Positions 34,225-42,713 of a DNA stretch of 64,000 nucleotides are shown one piece after another. Numbering within the stretch: the first letter of the stretch is position 1; the number at the start of each line of letters is the position of its first letter. The notes under the pieces are model-generated. The model was given only the letters and a program-made list of their open reading frames with translations, was not told the origin of the DNA and ran no database searches. Origin of the DNA: a virus. The stretch lies in IMG/VR virus record IMGVR_UViG_3300021962_007611, positions 1 to 64,000 of that record, one strand, 5' to 3'. Made by a program: the position numbers and the translations under genes.

Positions 34225-34736
34225 AACAAAAATTCATAGACCTTTACATGGATTGGGCTAAGAGAGTTTCTGAACTTAGTCATGCCAAAAGACTTCATGT
34301 CGGTGCTGTGATTGTAAAAGACGATATCGTGATTAGCTACGGCTACAATGGCATGCCAGCTGGTTGGGATAACAACTGCGAAGATAAGGAATGGATGGAT
34401 CGAAGTGCTGGGGGTTGGTTAAACCCCGACGAGATCTATGAACGTTGGCCCTATGTTGAATACAACGAAGATGCTGAAGAAGAATATCGATATCGTTTAA
34501 AAACTAAACCAGAGGTATTACATGCGGAATCTAATGCGATTGCCAAACTGGCTCGATCTCAGAACAGTGGTCTGGGTGCTACTATGTTTGTTACCCACGC
34601 TCCATGTATGGAGTGTGCCAAACTTATATACCAAAGTGGTATTAGCAGTGTTCTATATCGGGACGCTTATCGTGATGTTAGCGGTGTCGAGTTTCTTGAA
34701 AAGTCGGGGATCTCAGTCGAAAAGGTAGAAAATTGA
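34221..34736 (+). CDS. cd: dCMP deaminase (171 aa)
   Basis: Zinc-dependent deaminase converting dCMP to dUMP for dTMP synthesis. Motifs: KRLHVGAVIVKDD, GYNGMPAG (41-48), HAE (101-103, zinc and catalytic Glu), PCMEC (128-132). A Trp/Glu-rich insertion between about 57 and 95 resembles T4 Cd. It is part of the gp44 operon, consistent with nucleotide supply for replication. Confidence 0.92.
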   Translation: MKQKFIDLYMDWAKRVSELSHAKRLHVGAVIVKDDIVISYGYNGMPAGWDNNCEDKEWMDRSAGGWLNPDEIYERWPYVEYNEDAEEEYRYRLKTKPEVLHAESNAIAKLARSQNSGLGATMFVTHAPCMECAKLIYQSGISSVLYRDAYRDVSGVEFLEKSGISVEKVEN

Positions 34737-34972
34737 AATACAGATATATGCTAGTTTCCTATCACCAGCGGGGTGATGGAAAATACAATGAACTCACAGA
34801 ATTTAAAAATGTGTTAAAATTAAAGCATAGGCATCATGCTAAGGTCATCCTTGACCTTAAGAAAAAAGAAATACTTAAAAACGAAATGAACTCCAACGCA
34901 TCTTTTAATGATATGTTGGAGTTCTACAAAAAAGTTATAGGTCCTATGTTGCTTGATTACCTCCCGTCATAA
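34733..34972 (+). CDS. Small basic hypothetical protein, TTG start (79 aa)
   Basis: TTG at 34733 overlaps the dCMP deaminase stop, with AAAGG seven bases upstream; ATG 34748 is an alternative. It is Lys/His-rich (LKLKHRHHAKVILDLKKKEI). It overlaps the end of reverse-strand phoH by 16 bases. Function unknown. Confidence 0.6.
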   Translation: MKYRYMLVSYHQRGDGKYNELTEFKNVLKLKHRHHAKVILDLKKKEILKNEMNSNASFNDMLEFYKKVIGPMLLDYLPS

Positions 34973-35697
34973 TCACCATAGATAGCTAAAATTTCTTTTA
35001 CAGCCTGATGTCTTTCAACATCTTCGACACTAAATTGACAAATGTCAACGTGTCTATGATTCTTAAAATTATCATATAGCTTTAGAAATTCAAGCAGCCC
35101 GTTTGATGCTGGCCTGTCTGCCTGCTGTAAATCTCCTGTAACGACCATCCGTGAACCGTCGCCTAATCTAGTTAATAACATCTTCATCTGGCTTGGAGTT
35201 GCATTCTGCATCTCGTCAGCGATAATAAAGCTCTTTTTAAATGTTCGTCCTCTCATATATGCTAAAGGACTGATCTCAATCACCCCCTCTTTGATAAAAT
35301 TTTCTATTTCTTTAGCATAATAGTATTCTTCGAATACATCAAAAATCGGGCGTGTCCAAGGTTCCATCTTTTGCTGTAGAGTTCCTGGTAGGAATCCATG
35401 CTGCTCGTCCACGCTTACAGCAGGTCGAGTAACCACAATCTTGTCAATCTCCCCTTCTTGAAACAGTTTAACTGCCCATTGGCAGGCAAGCATGGTTTTG
35501 CCCGTGCCCGCAGGTCCTATGGCAAATACTATGTTTTTCTGTTCTTCTTGGAGTTTTAAGAGATAATTCTCTTGATTGAGGTTTTTAGGATATATCAGTA
35601 CCCTGTTTTTCTTTTTCGGAAGGAATTTATTTATTTGAACTACGTTATCATGCTCTTGTACAGCTAGATTTTTGACTGATTTTCTTTGTTTTCTCAA
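34957..35697 (-). CDS. phoH: PhoH-family ATPase (246 aa, TTG start)
   Basis: P-loop ATPase: FAIGPAGTGKTMLACQWAV, then VVTRPAVSVDEQHGFLPG, FIIADEMQNATPSQMKMLL and MVVTGDLQQAD. PhoH is common in marine phages; its role (RNA metabolism or phosphate stress) is unsettled. The start is taken at TTG 35697 because AGGAGG lies seven bases upstream and the upstream part of the frame is occupied by a 14-bp hairpin. It is on the strand opposite to its neighbours. Confidence 0.9.
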   Translation of the reverse strand: MRKQRKSVKNLAVQEHDNVVQINKFLPKKKNRVLIYPKNLNQENYLLKLQEEQKNIVFAIGPAGTGKTMLACQWAVKLFQEGEIDKIVVTRPAVSVDEQHGFLPGTLQQKMEPWTRPIFDVFEEYYYAKEIENFIKEGVIEISPLAYMRGRTFKKSFIIADEMQNATPSQMKMLLTRLGDGSRMVVTGDLQQADRPASNGLLEFLKLYDNFKNHRHVDICQFSVEDVERHQAVKEILAIYGDYDGR

Positions 35698-35717
35698 AGG
35701 ATAGCCTCCTAATAAAA

Positions 35718-35760
35718 TGTTCGGCACGGACCTTTCAACCGTTGTGTCCGTGACCGAACA
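35718..35760 (-). promoter_or_regulatory. Hairpin in the phoH leader
   Basis: Arms 35718-35731 and 35746-35760 pair over 14 bp with one bulged A (35753) and a 14-base loop. On the phoH transcript the hairpin ends about eight bases before AGGAGG. A regulatory leader is more likely than a terminator because no T-run follows. Confidence 0.6.
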
Positions 35761-35814
35761 CAAAAGTATTTAAGAATAATTTCAAAAAATAATAACTTAA
35801 GATAATTTTTCTGC

Positions 35815-35822
35815 GATAAATA
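35815..35822 (+). promoter_or_regulatory. Late promoter
   Basis: GATAAATAC, 19 bases before ATG 35842, with TTGGAGA as ribosome-binding site. It would drive the late run ending at the terminator at 39040. Confidence 0.65.
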
Positions 35823-35841
35823 CTATTGGAGACAAAAAGCT

Positions 35842-36360
35842 ATGCGTGACACCCGCGAAATACTACAAAATATCGAGAATATCTATGGGTCAAATAACAG
35901 CCTTAATATCCTAAAGGATTTTGAGCGTGTTTTAGACGAACTAGATCTCTATGTTTATGAGAACTGGATTGACGGTGAGCTCATCGAGGGACCCGAAGAA
36001 TCTAGATACTTTATTACCTGTAAATTTATGTGGCCGGAAAAGAAAATGCCTAATCCTAAAGGAGGCATGCGCCTGCTAGATTACGGATGCAGAGTATTCT
36101 TTGAGTTAGATGAAGTTGCTGAAGTTAGAAAAATTAAGACACCCGACGATATCCGCCCGGGCACTAAGCAAGGCAAAATAGATCATAAACCTGTTTGGAT
36201 CATAGAAATCCGTATGCCTAAAAAATTAATGTTTGATATTAATAAGGGATACAGGAACCTCACTAAGAATAAAGTCGAAAGTCCGCTAGCAGGAGTTACC
36301 ACTGCTGTTCCTCCATCACAACAAAGTCAGGTTGAACCAGCAGAAGGGGAAACACAATAA
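35842..36360 (+). CDS. Conserved late protein, unknown function (172 aa)
   Basis: A helical N terminus (NSLNILKDFERVLDELDLYV) is followed by a beta-rich region with FMWPEKKMPNPKGGMRLLDY and DDIRPGTKQGKIDHKPVWII. This resembles a protein recurring in T4-like marine phages, likely virion-associated (recalled). The late promoter supports a structural role. The stop overlaps the next start. Confidence 0.72.
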   Translation: MRDTREILQNIENIYGSNNSLNILKDFERVLDELDLYVYENWIDGELIEGPEESRYFITCKFMWPEKKMPNPKGGMRLLDYGCRVFFELDEVAEVRKIKTPDDIRPGTKQGKIDHKPVWIIEIRMPKKLMFDINKGYRNLTKNKVESPLAGVTTAVPPSQQSQVEPAEGETQ

Positions 36361-37103
36361 TGACACATTTAAAAGAAGGGCTTAGACCCGATGACTTAGC
36401 AGATATGATTTTCGATAACATCGAAATTGACTCTTTTAAAAGTAAGATGGGCGAGGACAGAGATGTCTGTGTCGTATCTTTTAAAGCTAGAGAAAGAGGA
36501 CCTGCTAGAGACATGATGGAATTCATCGAAAAAGGTTATAACTTTGTATTAGATGCCGATGTCAGTTCCGGTGAGGATCGTAACGGTTACTATCACATAT
36601 TTGTTGAACTTAAGAGGACTCCAGCACTTTATAATCAGATTAATGAATTAATCGACGGTGTAAAGCGTCTAACTGCTATCAACGAATGGAAATTTAGATA
36701 TCATAGAAATAATCGTTTTCAGCCCTTGGATGAAAATACATTAAGAGCAGCGATACCCGGAACACCGGACGCCTACGACATGATGACAGAAAATATTAGA
36801 GTAGAAAGTATTAAAAAATTCTTCTCTAAGACTTTTAAAAATGAACTGGTCGTTGAAGGTAATAAAATTACTATCACTAAACCATTTGGTTCTAAGTTTT
36901 CATTTAACTTAATCGATTTCGGTTCAGCAGATGATCTACAGGTAAAAATCACAGAAACTGTTAAGATTGATACAAAAAGCATGGCTGAAGTAATGTGGCT
37001 AACTAAAGTCTTGGGAGACTTTAACATTACAAAATATGGCGATCAATTCGTCCTTGAGGACGGAAAAAAGTCCATGATCATTAAAATGGAGGAGCAACAA
37101 TGA
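36360..37103 (+). CDS. Late protein, unknown function (247 aa)
   Basis: Alpha/beta protein with charged helices (SFKARERGPARDMMEFIEKG) and two similar C-terminal motifs (FGSKFSFNLIDFGSADDLQV). No enzyme motif or membrane segment. It is coupled on both sides by overlapping codons to the upstream late protein and to the endolysin. Probably virion-associated. Confidence 0.7.
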   Translation: MTHLKEGLRPDDLADMIFDNIEIDSFKSKMGEDRDVCVVSFKARERGPARDMMEFIEKGYNFVLDADVSSGEDRNGYYHIFVELKRTPALYNQINELIDGVKRLTAINEWKFRYHRNNRFQPLDENTLRAAIPGTPDAYDMMTENIRVESIKKFFSKTFKNELVVEGNKITITKPFGSKFSFNLIDFGSADDLQVKITETVKIDTKSMAEVMWLTKVLGDFNITKYGDQFVLEDGKKSMIIKMEEQQ

Positions 37104-37729
37104 GTTTTACATTCGAATTTACCAAAGCACAACTAAAAGAAATGATTGGAAACAATCCTTATCTAGATAATTGGCATAGTGCTCTAAGTGAAATTCTTCC
37201 TGAATACGAAATCAACACCCCCGAACGTGTAGCGGCATTCATTGCTCAATGTGCTCACGAAAGCGGTGGTTTTAAATTCTTAAAAGAAAATCTAAATTAC
37301 AAAGCACCAAGCCTAAGAAAAGTCTTTCCTAAATATTTTCCAGACGATGCTATCGCTGCCGAATACGCAAACAAGCAAGAAAAAATTGCTAACAGAGTCT
37401 ATGCTAATCGCATGGGCAACGGCGACGAAGCAAGCGGTGACGGTTGGAGATTCTGCGGACGTGGACTCATTCAGTTAACCGGCAAAAACAATTACACCTT
37501 CTTTGCTGCCAGCTTAGATATGAAAGTAGAAGACGTTCCCGAATACCTCGGAACATTTGAAGGTGCTGTACAATCAGCTTGTTTCTTCTGGGAACAAAAC
37601 AATCTAAACCAATGGGCGGATAAGAGAGATATCTTAACATTAACAAAACGCATTAACGGTGGCACTATTGGACTTGAAGATCGTCAGAAACATTATAATC
37701 ATGCTCTTCATGTCTTAGGAGTTCACTAA
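37100..37729 (+). CDS. GH19 chitinase-like endolysin (209 aa)
   Basis: Glycoside hydrolase family 19 fold used by phage endolysins to cut peptidoglycan. AFIAQCAHESGGFKFLKEN holds the catalytic Glu (E54); ANRMGNGDEASGDGWRFCGR holds the second (about E110); GRGLIQLTGKNNY is the family hallmark. There is no signal peptide, so it depends on a holin. First gene of the lysis cassette. Confidence 0.9.
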   Translation: MSFTFEFTKAQLKEMIGNNPYLDNWHSALSEILPEYEINTPERVAAFIAQCAHESGGFKFLKENLNYKAPSLRKVFPKYFPDDAIAAEYANKQEKIANRVYANRMGNGDEASGDGWRFCGRGLIQLTGKNNYTFFAASLDMKVEDVPEYLGTFEGAVQSACFFWEQNNLNQWADKRDILTLTKRINGGTIGLEDRQKHYNHALHVLGVH

Positions 37730-37730
37730 G

Positions 37731-38198
37731 ATGTGGCTGACTGGATGGATGCTGAGCTTTATTCCAGACAGCATATTCTTATGGATATCGTATGGATTAA
37801 TGGCAATAGGCATTGGGCTATACATCCTTAGCAAGGTAATCAAATGGTTACCTTTGTTAAGCCAATATAAGTTTCCAGCAGAAATTCTCGGAGTAATAGT
37901 ATTAGTTGTTGGATCGTATGTTTTCGGAAGCTATGGTACCGAAATGGTCTGGAGAGAACGTGTTAGAGAGTTAGAAGAAAAAGTCGCTAAGGCCGAAGCA
38001 GAATCTAAAAAAACTAACGTAATCATCAAAGAAAAAATCGTAAACAAGATAAAAGAAATTAAAGTTTATCAAGACAGGATTAAAGAAGTGATCGTTGAAA
38101 AAGAAAAAATCATTGACGCACAATGTAAAGTTCCTGATGAGGCGTTAGAAATTTTAAATCAAAGTGCCGCGGGCGTTGCCGAAGGAGATAAGAAATGA
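37731..38198 (+). CDS. Inner-membrane spanin-like protein with two membrane helices (155 aa)
   Basis: Hydrophobic segments at about residues 15-33 and 50-68 are followed by a long coiled coil (RVRELEEKVAKAEAESKKTN, then many Lys/Glu/Ile heptads), ending in a small Ala/Gly tail. This fits an i-spanin (Rz), but the second helix is unusual and may add a holin-like or anchoring function. It overlaps the o-spanin lipoprotein by four bases, the standard spanin pairing. Confidence 0.75.
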   Translation: MWLTGWMLSFIPDSIFLWISYGLMAIGIGLYILSKVIKWLPLLSQYKFPAEILGVIVLVVGSYVFGSYGTEMVWRERVRELEEKVAKAEAESKKTNVIIKEKIVNKIKEIKVYQDRIKEVIVEKEKIIDAQCKVPDEALEILNQSAAGVAEGDKK

Positions 38199-38467
38199 AA
38201 CTCTTATTAGCATTCATTCCCGCATTATTGTTAACAGGTTGCTTTACTACTACTGTTCCTGTAAAACGTAACTTTCCTGAAGTTCCGTCTGAGCTAATGA
38301 CCGCTTGCCCGGATTTAAAGAAAGTAGATAAAGGAACTGAACAACTAAGCAAGGTAATAACTGTAGTGACTGAAAATTATACACAGTATCATGAGTGTCG
38401 TGTAAAAGTTGATAATTGGATACTATGGTATGATTCTCAAAAAAAGATTTTTGATGAAGTAAAATAA
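38195..38467 (+). CDS. Outer-membrane spanin lipoprotein (90 aa)
   Basis: Lipobox LLTGC (residues 12-16) predicts cleavage and acylation at C16. The mature part begins FTTTVPVKRNFPEVP, Pro-rich as in Rz1-like o-spanins, with a helical C terminus. It forms with the upstream i-spanin a complex fusing the two membranes at lysis. Gram-negative host implied. Confidence 0.82.
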   Translation: MKLLLAFIPALLLTGCFTTTVPVKRNFPEVPSELMTACPDLKKVDKGTEQLSKVITVVTENYTQYHECRVKVDNWILWYDSQKKIFDEVK

Positions 38468-38485
38468 TCAAAAATGGAGCGGCAA

Positions 38486-38776
38486 ATGACGGGTATAACA
38501 GATCTAGACAAGGATGGAAAAATCAGCAAGAAGGACATTGAGAACAGCGGAGCTTCTCTAGAATTAGAACTACGAGAAGAAAAAGCCGATGCTCATAGAA
38601 AAATGGCCTGGACAGCGATTATTTCTATCATCGCAGTAACGATTGTAGTTATGTCCCCGGGCGTATCCGACTCAAGGGTTCAAGCATTAGGAGATCTGCT
38701 AGGGCTATTTTATATTGCCATGGCTAGTATTGTAGGTGCTTATATGGGAGTAACTGCTTGGATGAGCAGAAAATAA
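38486..38776 (+). CDS. Holin-like membrane protein with EF-hand motif (96 aa)
   Basis: ATG 38486 is preferred over 38474 because GGAG lies between them. An N-terminal DLDKDGKISKKDIE looks like a calcium loop. Two hydrophobic helices follow (TAIISIIAVTIVVMSP and LLGLFYIAMASIVGAYMGV). Size and place next to endolysin and spanins suggest the holin, though that is inferred from context. Confidence 0.7.
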   Translation: MTGITDLDKDGKISKKDIENSGASLELELREEKADAHRKMAWTAIISIIAVTIVVMSPGVSDSRVQALGDLLGLFYIAMASIVGAYMGVTAWMSRK

Positions 38777-38790
38777 TTTAAGGAGTGTTT

Positions 38791-39018
38791 ATGAAACATT
38801 TAATTTTTATTGCAGGTTTGGCACTAGCGGTAGCGTATCCTTCCTATGCCGCTGAAGAAAAGAAAGAAGCAGAAACTGCTAAAGTATGCATCGACATACA
38901 GGGAAAGGACGGAAAACCTGTAATCGATCCAAAGACTAAAAAACCAAAACAGGAATGTAAAACTGTTAAGAAACATCAAAAGCATGAAGGTACAAAAGTT
39001 CCTGACGGAAAAAAGTAA
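38791..39018 (+). CDS. Small exported Lys-rich protein (75 aa)
   Basis: AAGGAG lies five bases before ATG. An N-terminal signal peptide (residues 1-21, ending PSYA) is followed by a Lys/Glu-rich mature part with two Cys (KVCIDIQGKDGKPVIDPKTK). Last gene before the terminator and in the lysis operon. Periplasmic; function unknown. Confidence 0.7.
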   Translation: MKHLIFIAGLALAVAYPSYAAEEKKEAETAKVCIDIQGKDGKPVIDPKTKKPKQECKTVKKHQKHEGTKVPDGKK

Positions 39019-39026
39019 TTCTATTT

Positions 39027-39055
39027 TTGACTTTTCTTTAAGGGTATAGTATAAT
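39027..39055 (+). promoter_or_regulatory. Sigma70 promoter interleaved with a terminator
   Basis: TTGACT (39027-39032), 17-base spacer, TATAAT (39050-39055). The spacer contains the left arm of the terminator stem, and the -10 box begins at its last base and fills the loop. Start near 39062, serving dnaJ. Confidence 0.75.
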
Positions 39056-39074
39056 TACTACTATACCCTTTTTT
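39040..39074 (+). terminator. Rho-independent terminator of the lysis operon
   Basis: AAGGGTATAGT (39040-39050) pairs with ACTATACCCTT (39060-39070), with a 9-base loop and a run of T through 39074. It ends the late transcript. Confidence 0.85.
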
Positions 39075-39079
39075 ACTCT

Positions 39080-39886
39080 ATGATAGATCATTATAAGACA
39101 TTAGGCATAGATCGTTCTGCTACCCAAGATGATATCAAAAAAGCCTACAGAAAGTTGGCTATGAAGCATCATCCGGATAGAGGAGGAGATTCAAAAAAAT
39201 TCCAAGAGATCCAGGAAGCCTATGCCACGCTTGGCGACGACGAGAAGCGTTATCAGTACGATAACCCCCATCAGCACCATTTTACTACCAGCAACATGGG
39301 AGACGATATCTTCACAACTTTCTTTGGAGGAAGCCCATTCGGTTTCGGGTTTCAACAACAACAGAGAAACATTAACATCGGGGCTACGGTCGCAGTTAGC
39401 CTAGAGGATGTCCTCACTGGTAAAACTATAGATGCCGAAATCAGTTTTAGAAATGGCCAAAAGAAATTGGTATCGATCAATATTCCAGCAGGAGTAGAAG
39501 ATAATATTCAAATTAGATATCCAGGAATGGGAGATCATAGTATCGCTAAACTTCCGCCCGGTGATCTAATAGTAACTGTTAGAGTATTACCTCATGCTGT
39601 ATGGCGTAGAGAGAATACTAATCTAGTTTTAGAAAAAGAAATTTCAGTTTGGGAAGCTCTGTTAGGCAGTGAAGTAACTTTCGAAACGATCGAAAAGAAA
39701 ACTCTCAGCATAACAATCCCAGCCGGAACACAACCCGGAACAGTGTTTAGTTGTAAAGGCGAAGGATTACCACATCCAAGATCCGGGGTTAGGGGTGCGA
39801 TATTGATCAAAGTAAAAATCAACATACCAAAAAATCTGTCTGAAGAGGCTAGAAAAAAGATAGAGGATCTCAGCAATGGAATTTAA
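39080..39886 (+). CDS. DnaJ/CbpA-like co-chaperone (268 aa)
   Basis: J domain at residues 1-63 with HPD (31-33), which stimulates Hsp70 ATPase. A Gly/Phe-rich linker (FFGGSPFGFGFQQQQ) follows, then two substrate-binding beta domains (SVWEALLGSEVTFETIEK is a DnaJ C-domain hallmark). No Cys-rich zinc finger, so it is CbpA-type. No phage DnaK is in the window; it would recruit host DnaK. Promoter and terminator overlap just upstream. Confidence 0.9.
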   Translation: MIDHYKTLGIDRSATQDDIKKAYRKLAMKHHPDRGGDSKKFQEIQEAYATLGDDEKRYQYDNPHQHHFTTSNMGDDIFTTFFGGSPFGFGFQQQQRNINIGATVAVSLEDVLTGKTIDAEISFRNGQKKLVSINIPAGVEDNIQIRYPGMGDHSIAKLPPGDLIVTVRVLPHAVWRRENTNLVLEKEISVWEALLGSEVTFETIEKKTLSITIPAGTQPGTVFSCKGEGLPHPRSGVRGAILIKVKINIPKNLSEEARKKIEDLSNGI

Positions 39887-40367
39887 ATTAGGACCACATG
39901 AAACATTAACACAAGTAAGCACAGACTGGGATTTCTCAGTTGATCAAAATGCCGAAGAACTAGAAAAAGAAATGATTGACTTTATGTTGGCCAATAACGG
40001 AATCGGTCTAGCAGCGAATCAAATAGGTCTAGCGAAAAATGTCTTCGTGTTGGGCAGTAAGAACATACAAGGATACGAGCCGATGGCTGTATTCAATCCT
40101 AAAATTTTAGAAGTCAGCAAAGAAACAGAATTGTTTAAAGAAGGTTGTCTAAGTTATCCAGATCTCTGGCTAACGATTAAACGACCCAAGGCTATCATAG
40201 CCGAGTATCAGAACAGCAAGGGCGAAGTCGTTACTGTTGAGATAGACGGATTAATTTCTAGATGTTTTCAACATGAATTCGATCACCTAAAGGGTATATG
40301 TTTCGTTGACAGAGTCAGCCAGATGAAGCTACAATTAGCTATGAAAAAAATTAATAAGAGAAAATAA
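39876..40367 (+). CDS. def: Peptide deformylase (163 aa)
   Basis: All three family motifs: GIGLAANQ (42-49), EGCLS (89-93, Cys metal ligand), HEFDH (133-137). It removes the formyl group from new proteins. Lacks the C-terminal helix of long bacterial forms but is otherwise full length. Overlaps dnaJ by 11 bases and precedes clpA by three, forming a protein-quality operon. Confidence 0.94.
   Translation: MEFKLGPHETLTQVSTDWDFSVDQNAEELEKEMIDFMLANNGIGLAANQIGLAKNVFVLGSKNIQGYEPMAVFNPKILEVSKETELFKEGCLSYPDLWLTIKRPKAIIAEYQNSKGEVVTVEIDGLISRCFQHEFDHLKGICFVDRVSQMKLQLAMKKINKRK
40306..40335 (+). promoter_or_regulatory. Possible sigma70 promoter for clpA
   Basis: TTGACA, 18-base spacer, TACAAT, within the end of the deformylase gene. 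The spacing departs from the 17 bases of the other promoters here. Confidence 0.3.
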
Positions 40368-40370
40368 TCA

Positions 40371-42713
40371 ATGCTAGAACCAAGTAAAAAATTACAAGCA
40401 GTCTTTGAAAAGGCGATCGATATCGCACAAAGACTGGAACACGAATATATCACTATCGAACATTTGACATTTTCTATTATTTCAGATGCAGAAACATACG
40501 CTAGTCTAGGGCAGGCAGGATTCGCTAGCGAGTTTTTAAAAGTCAATCTAGAGCATTTTCTCAAAACAAAATTAGATGATATCAGAACAGGTACATCTAA
40601 TCACAAGCCAAAAAGAACCACATCTGTTGAACGTGTGTTAAACAGAGCGTTTACTCAGGCATTATTCAGCGGTAGGCAGGTCATCGAGGTTGAAGATGTG
40701 CTAATCGCTATTATCGGTGAAAGAAAAAGTTTTAGTTTTTATTACATGACTAAATCAGGTATCACCAAAGAAAAATTAATCGAATACTTCCAAAACAAGT
40801 TCGAAAATGAGCTAGACCTCGAAGAACATCAGCCAAGACTTAATCATAATCAATTGGATAAAATACTTAATCAATTCTGCTCTAATCTTAGCCTATTGGC
40901 CAAACAAAGAAAAATCGATCCTGTGATCGGTCGCGACGAAGAACTAGAAAAAATACAATTAATCCTAGCACGTAGATCTAAGAGTAATGTGCTCTTAGTT
41001 GGAGAACCAGGAGTAGGTAAGACTGCCATCGCAGAAGGTCTTGCTCGCAAGATCTTTGAAAAGAAAGTTCCTAAGTTTATACAAGACCATAATGTTTATA
41101 CACTAGACATTTCGGCATTATTGGCCGGCAGCAAATACCGAGGAGACTTCGAAGAAAGGATTAAGGCAGTTCTAACAGCTCTTGAAAAGAAAGGCAACAT
41201 TATCCTGTTTATCGACGAAGCACATATGATGAACGGAGCAGGTGCTGCTAACGGCTCAGCTAATGATCTTGCCAACATCCTTAAACCTATGCTGACCAAA
41301 GGCACGATGAAAGTTATCGCTTCTACTACATGGGAAGAATATCGCAAGCACTTCGAAAAGGATCGTGCCTTAATGCGTCGATTCCAACGTGTTACTGTTG
41401 ATGAACCTACTCCAGAACTTACGATTAAGATTGTTAAAGGCATCAGAAAGTATTACGAACAATACCATAATGTTAAGATCACCGATGCGGCTATTGAGCA
41501 GGCAGTTAAAATGAGCATCAAATATATGCCCGATAAGAAATTACCCGATAAGGCGATTGATATCATCGATTGTTCTGCGGCTAGATTTAAGATCAAAGAT
41601 CAAGATACTGAGACAGCAGTTAGTGTTGTTGATATTGAAGAGATTATGTTCGAAGTCAGCAAGATGACCAACATGCCATTTGAAACCGTCAGTGAAAAAG
41701 AATCTAAAAATCTTTCTGATTTAGAAAGCAATCTTAAGAATTCTGTATTTGGACAAGAATCTGCTATTTCAAATCTGCTCGATAAGATCTTTGTAGCACA
41801 AGCCGGAATGAAGATTCCTAATAAACCAATCGGTTGTTTCCTTTTTGTTGGTCCTACCGGCTGCGGTAAAACTGAAACTGCCAAACAACTATCAGATAAG
41901 ATGGGTATGCCGTTGGTTAGATTTGATATGAGTGAATATCAAGAGAAACACAGCGTAGCACGATTAATTGGAGCACCTCCAGGCTATGTCGGGTTCGAAG
42001 ATAACGCCGGTCAATTGATCACCAAGTTACAGGAAACTCCTAACTGTGTACTACTATTAGATGAAATCGAAAAAGCACACCCGGATGTTTCTAACATCTT
42101 GCTACAGTTCATGGATAACGGATTTGTTACAGGTTCGAATGGTAAACAAGCTGATGGTCGCAACACCATTCTTATCATGACATCAAACCTAGGTGCCGCC
42201 GATAATGAACGCAACACTATAGGGTTCGGAGATCTAGCCAAAGATGGCGAGGATGACAAAGCAGTTAAGAAATTCTTTGCTCCAGAATTCCGTAATCGTC
42301 TAGACGCTATAGTTAAATTTGGTGGTTTGTCTATGGATACTGTTAAAGTTATTGTTGATAAATTTATGCGAGATCTTAACACACAGATCAAAGACAAAGG
42401 TGTTGAAATTATCTTAACAGACGATTCTAGAGATTGGTTAGCTAAAAATGGTTATAATTCTAAATTAGGTGCTAGACCGTTGAATAGATTGATCGATAAC
42501 GAAATCAAATCCCCAGTTAGTAGAAAAATATTGTTCGGCGATCTTAAGAATGGTGGAAAAGTATTTGTAAATGTAGTTGACAATAAGCTAGATTTTGTTG
42601 TAAAATTACAGGAAGATGAACTAGATAAATTTGAAAAGCGAGCCTTTAAACATCATAGGAGAATCCTCGATGGTGCTCCTTTAATTAAAGATGATCCAAT
42701 ACAAACCAACTAA
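40371..42713 (+). CDS. clpA: ClpA-like AAA+ unfoldase (780 aa)
   Basis: N domain (1-145), first AAA+ module with Walker A GEPGVGKT (211-218), Walker B IDEAH (281-285) and pore loop KYRG (255-258), second module with Walker A GPTGCGKT (494-501), Walker B LLLDEIEK (561-568), pore loop GYVG (538-541). An IGF tripeptide (617-619) is at the ClpP-docking loop. No ClpB-type middle domain. It likely feeds substrates into host ClpP (inference). Coupled to deformylase. Confidence 0.92.
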   Translation: MLEPSKKLQAVFEKAIDIAQRLEHEYITIEHLTFSIISDAETYASLGQAGFASEFLKVNLEHFLKTKLDDIRTGTSNHKPKRTTSVERVLNRAFTQALFSGRQVIEVEDVLIAIIGERKSFSFYYMTKSGITKEKLIEYFQNKFENELDLEEHQPRLNHNQLDKILNQFCSNLSLLAKQRKIDPVIGRDEELEKIQLILARRSKSNVLLVGEPGVGKTAIAEGLARKIFEKKVPKFIQDHNVYTLDISALLAGSKYRGDFEERIKAVLTALEKKGNIILFIDEAHMMNGAGAANGSANDLANILKPMLTKGTMKVIASTTWEEYRKHFEKDRALMRRFQRVTVDEPTPELTIKIVKGIRKYYEQYHNVKITDAAIEQAVKMSIKYMPDKKLPDKAIDIIDCSAARFKIKDQDTETAVSVVDIEEIMFEVSKMTNMPFETVSEKESKNLSDLESNLKNSVFGQESAISNLLDKIFVAQAGMKIPNKPIGCFLFVGPTGCGKTETAKQLSDKMGMPLVRFDMSEYQEKHSVARLIGAPPGYVGFEDNAGQLITKLQETPNCVLLLDEIEKAHPDVSNILLQFMDNGFVTGSNGKQADGRNTILIMTSNLGAADNERNTIGFGDLAKDGEDDKAVKKFFAPEFRNRLDAIVKFGGLSMDTVKVIVDKFMRDLNTQIKDKGVEIILTDDSRDWLAKNGYNSKLGARPLNRLIDNEIKSPVSRKILFGDLKNGGKVFVNVVDNKLDFVVKLQEDELDKFEKRAFKHHRRILDGAPLIKDDPIQTN

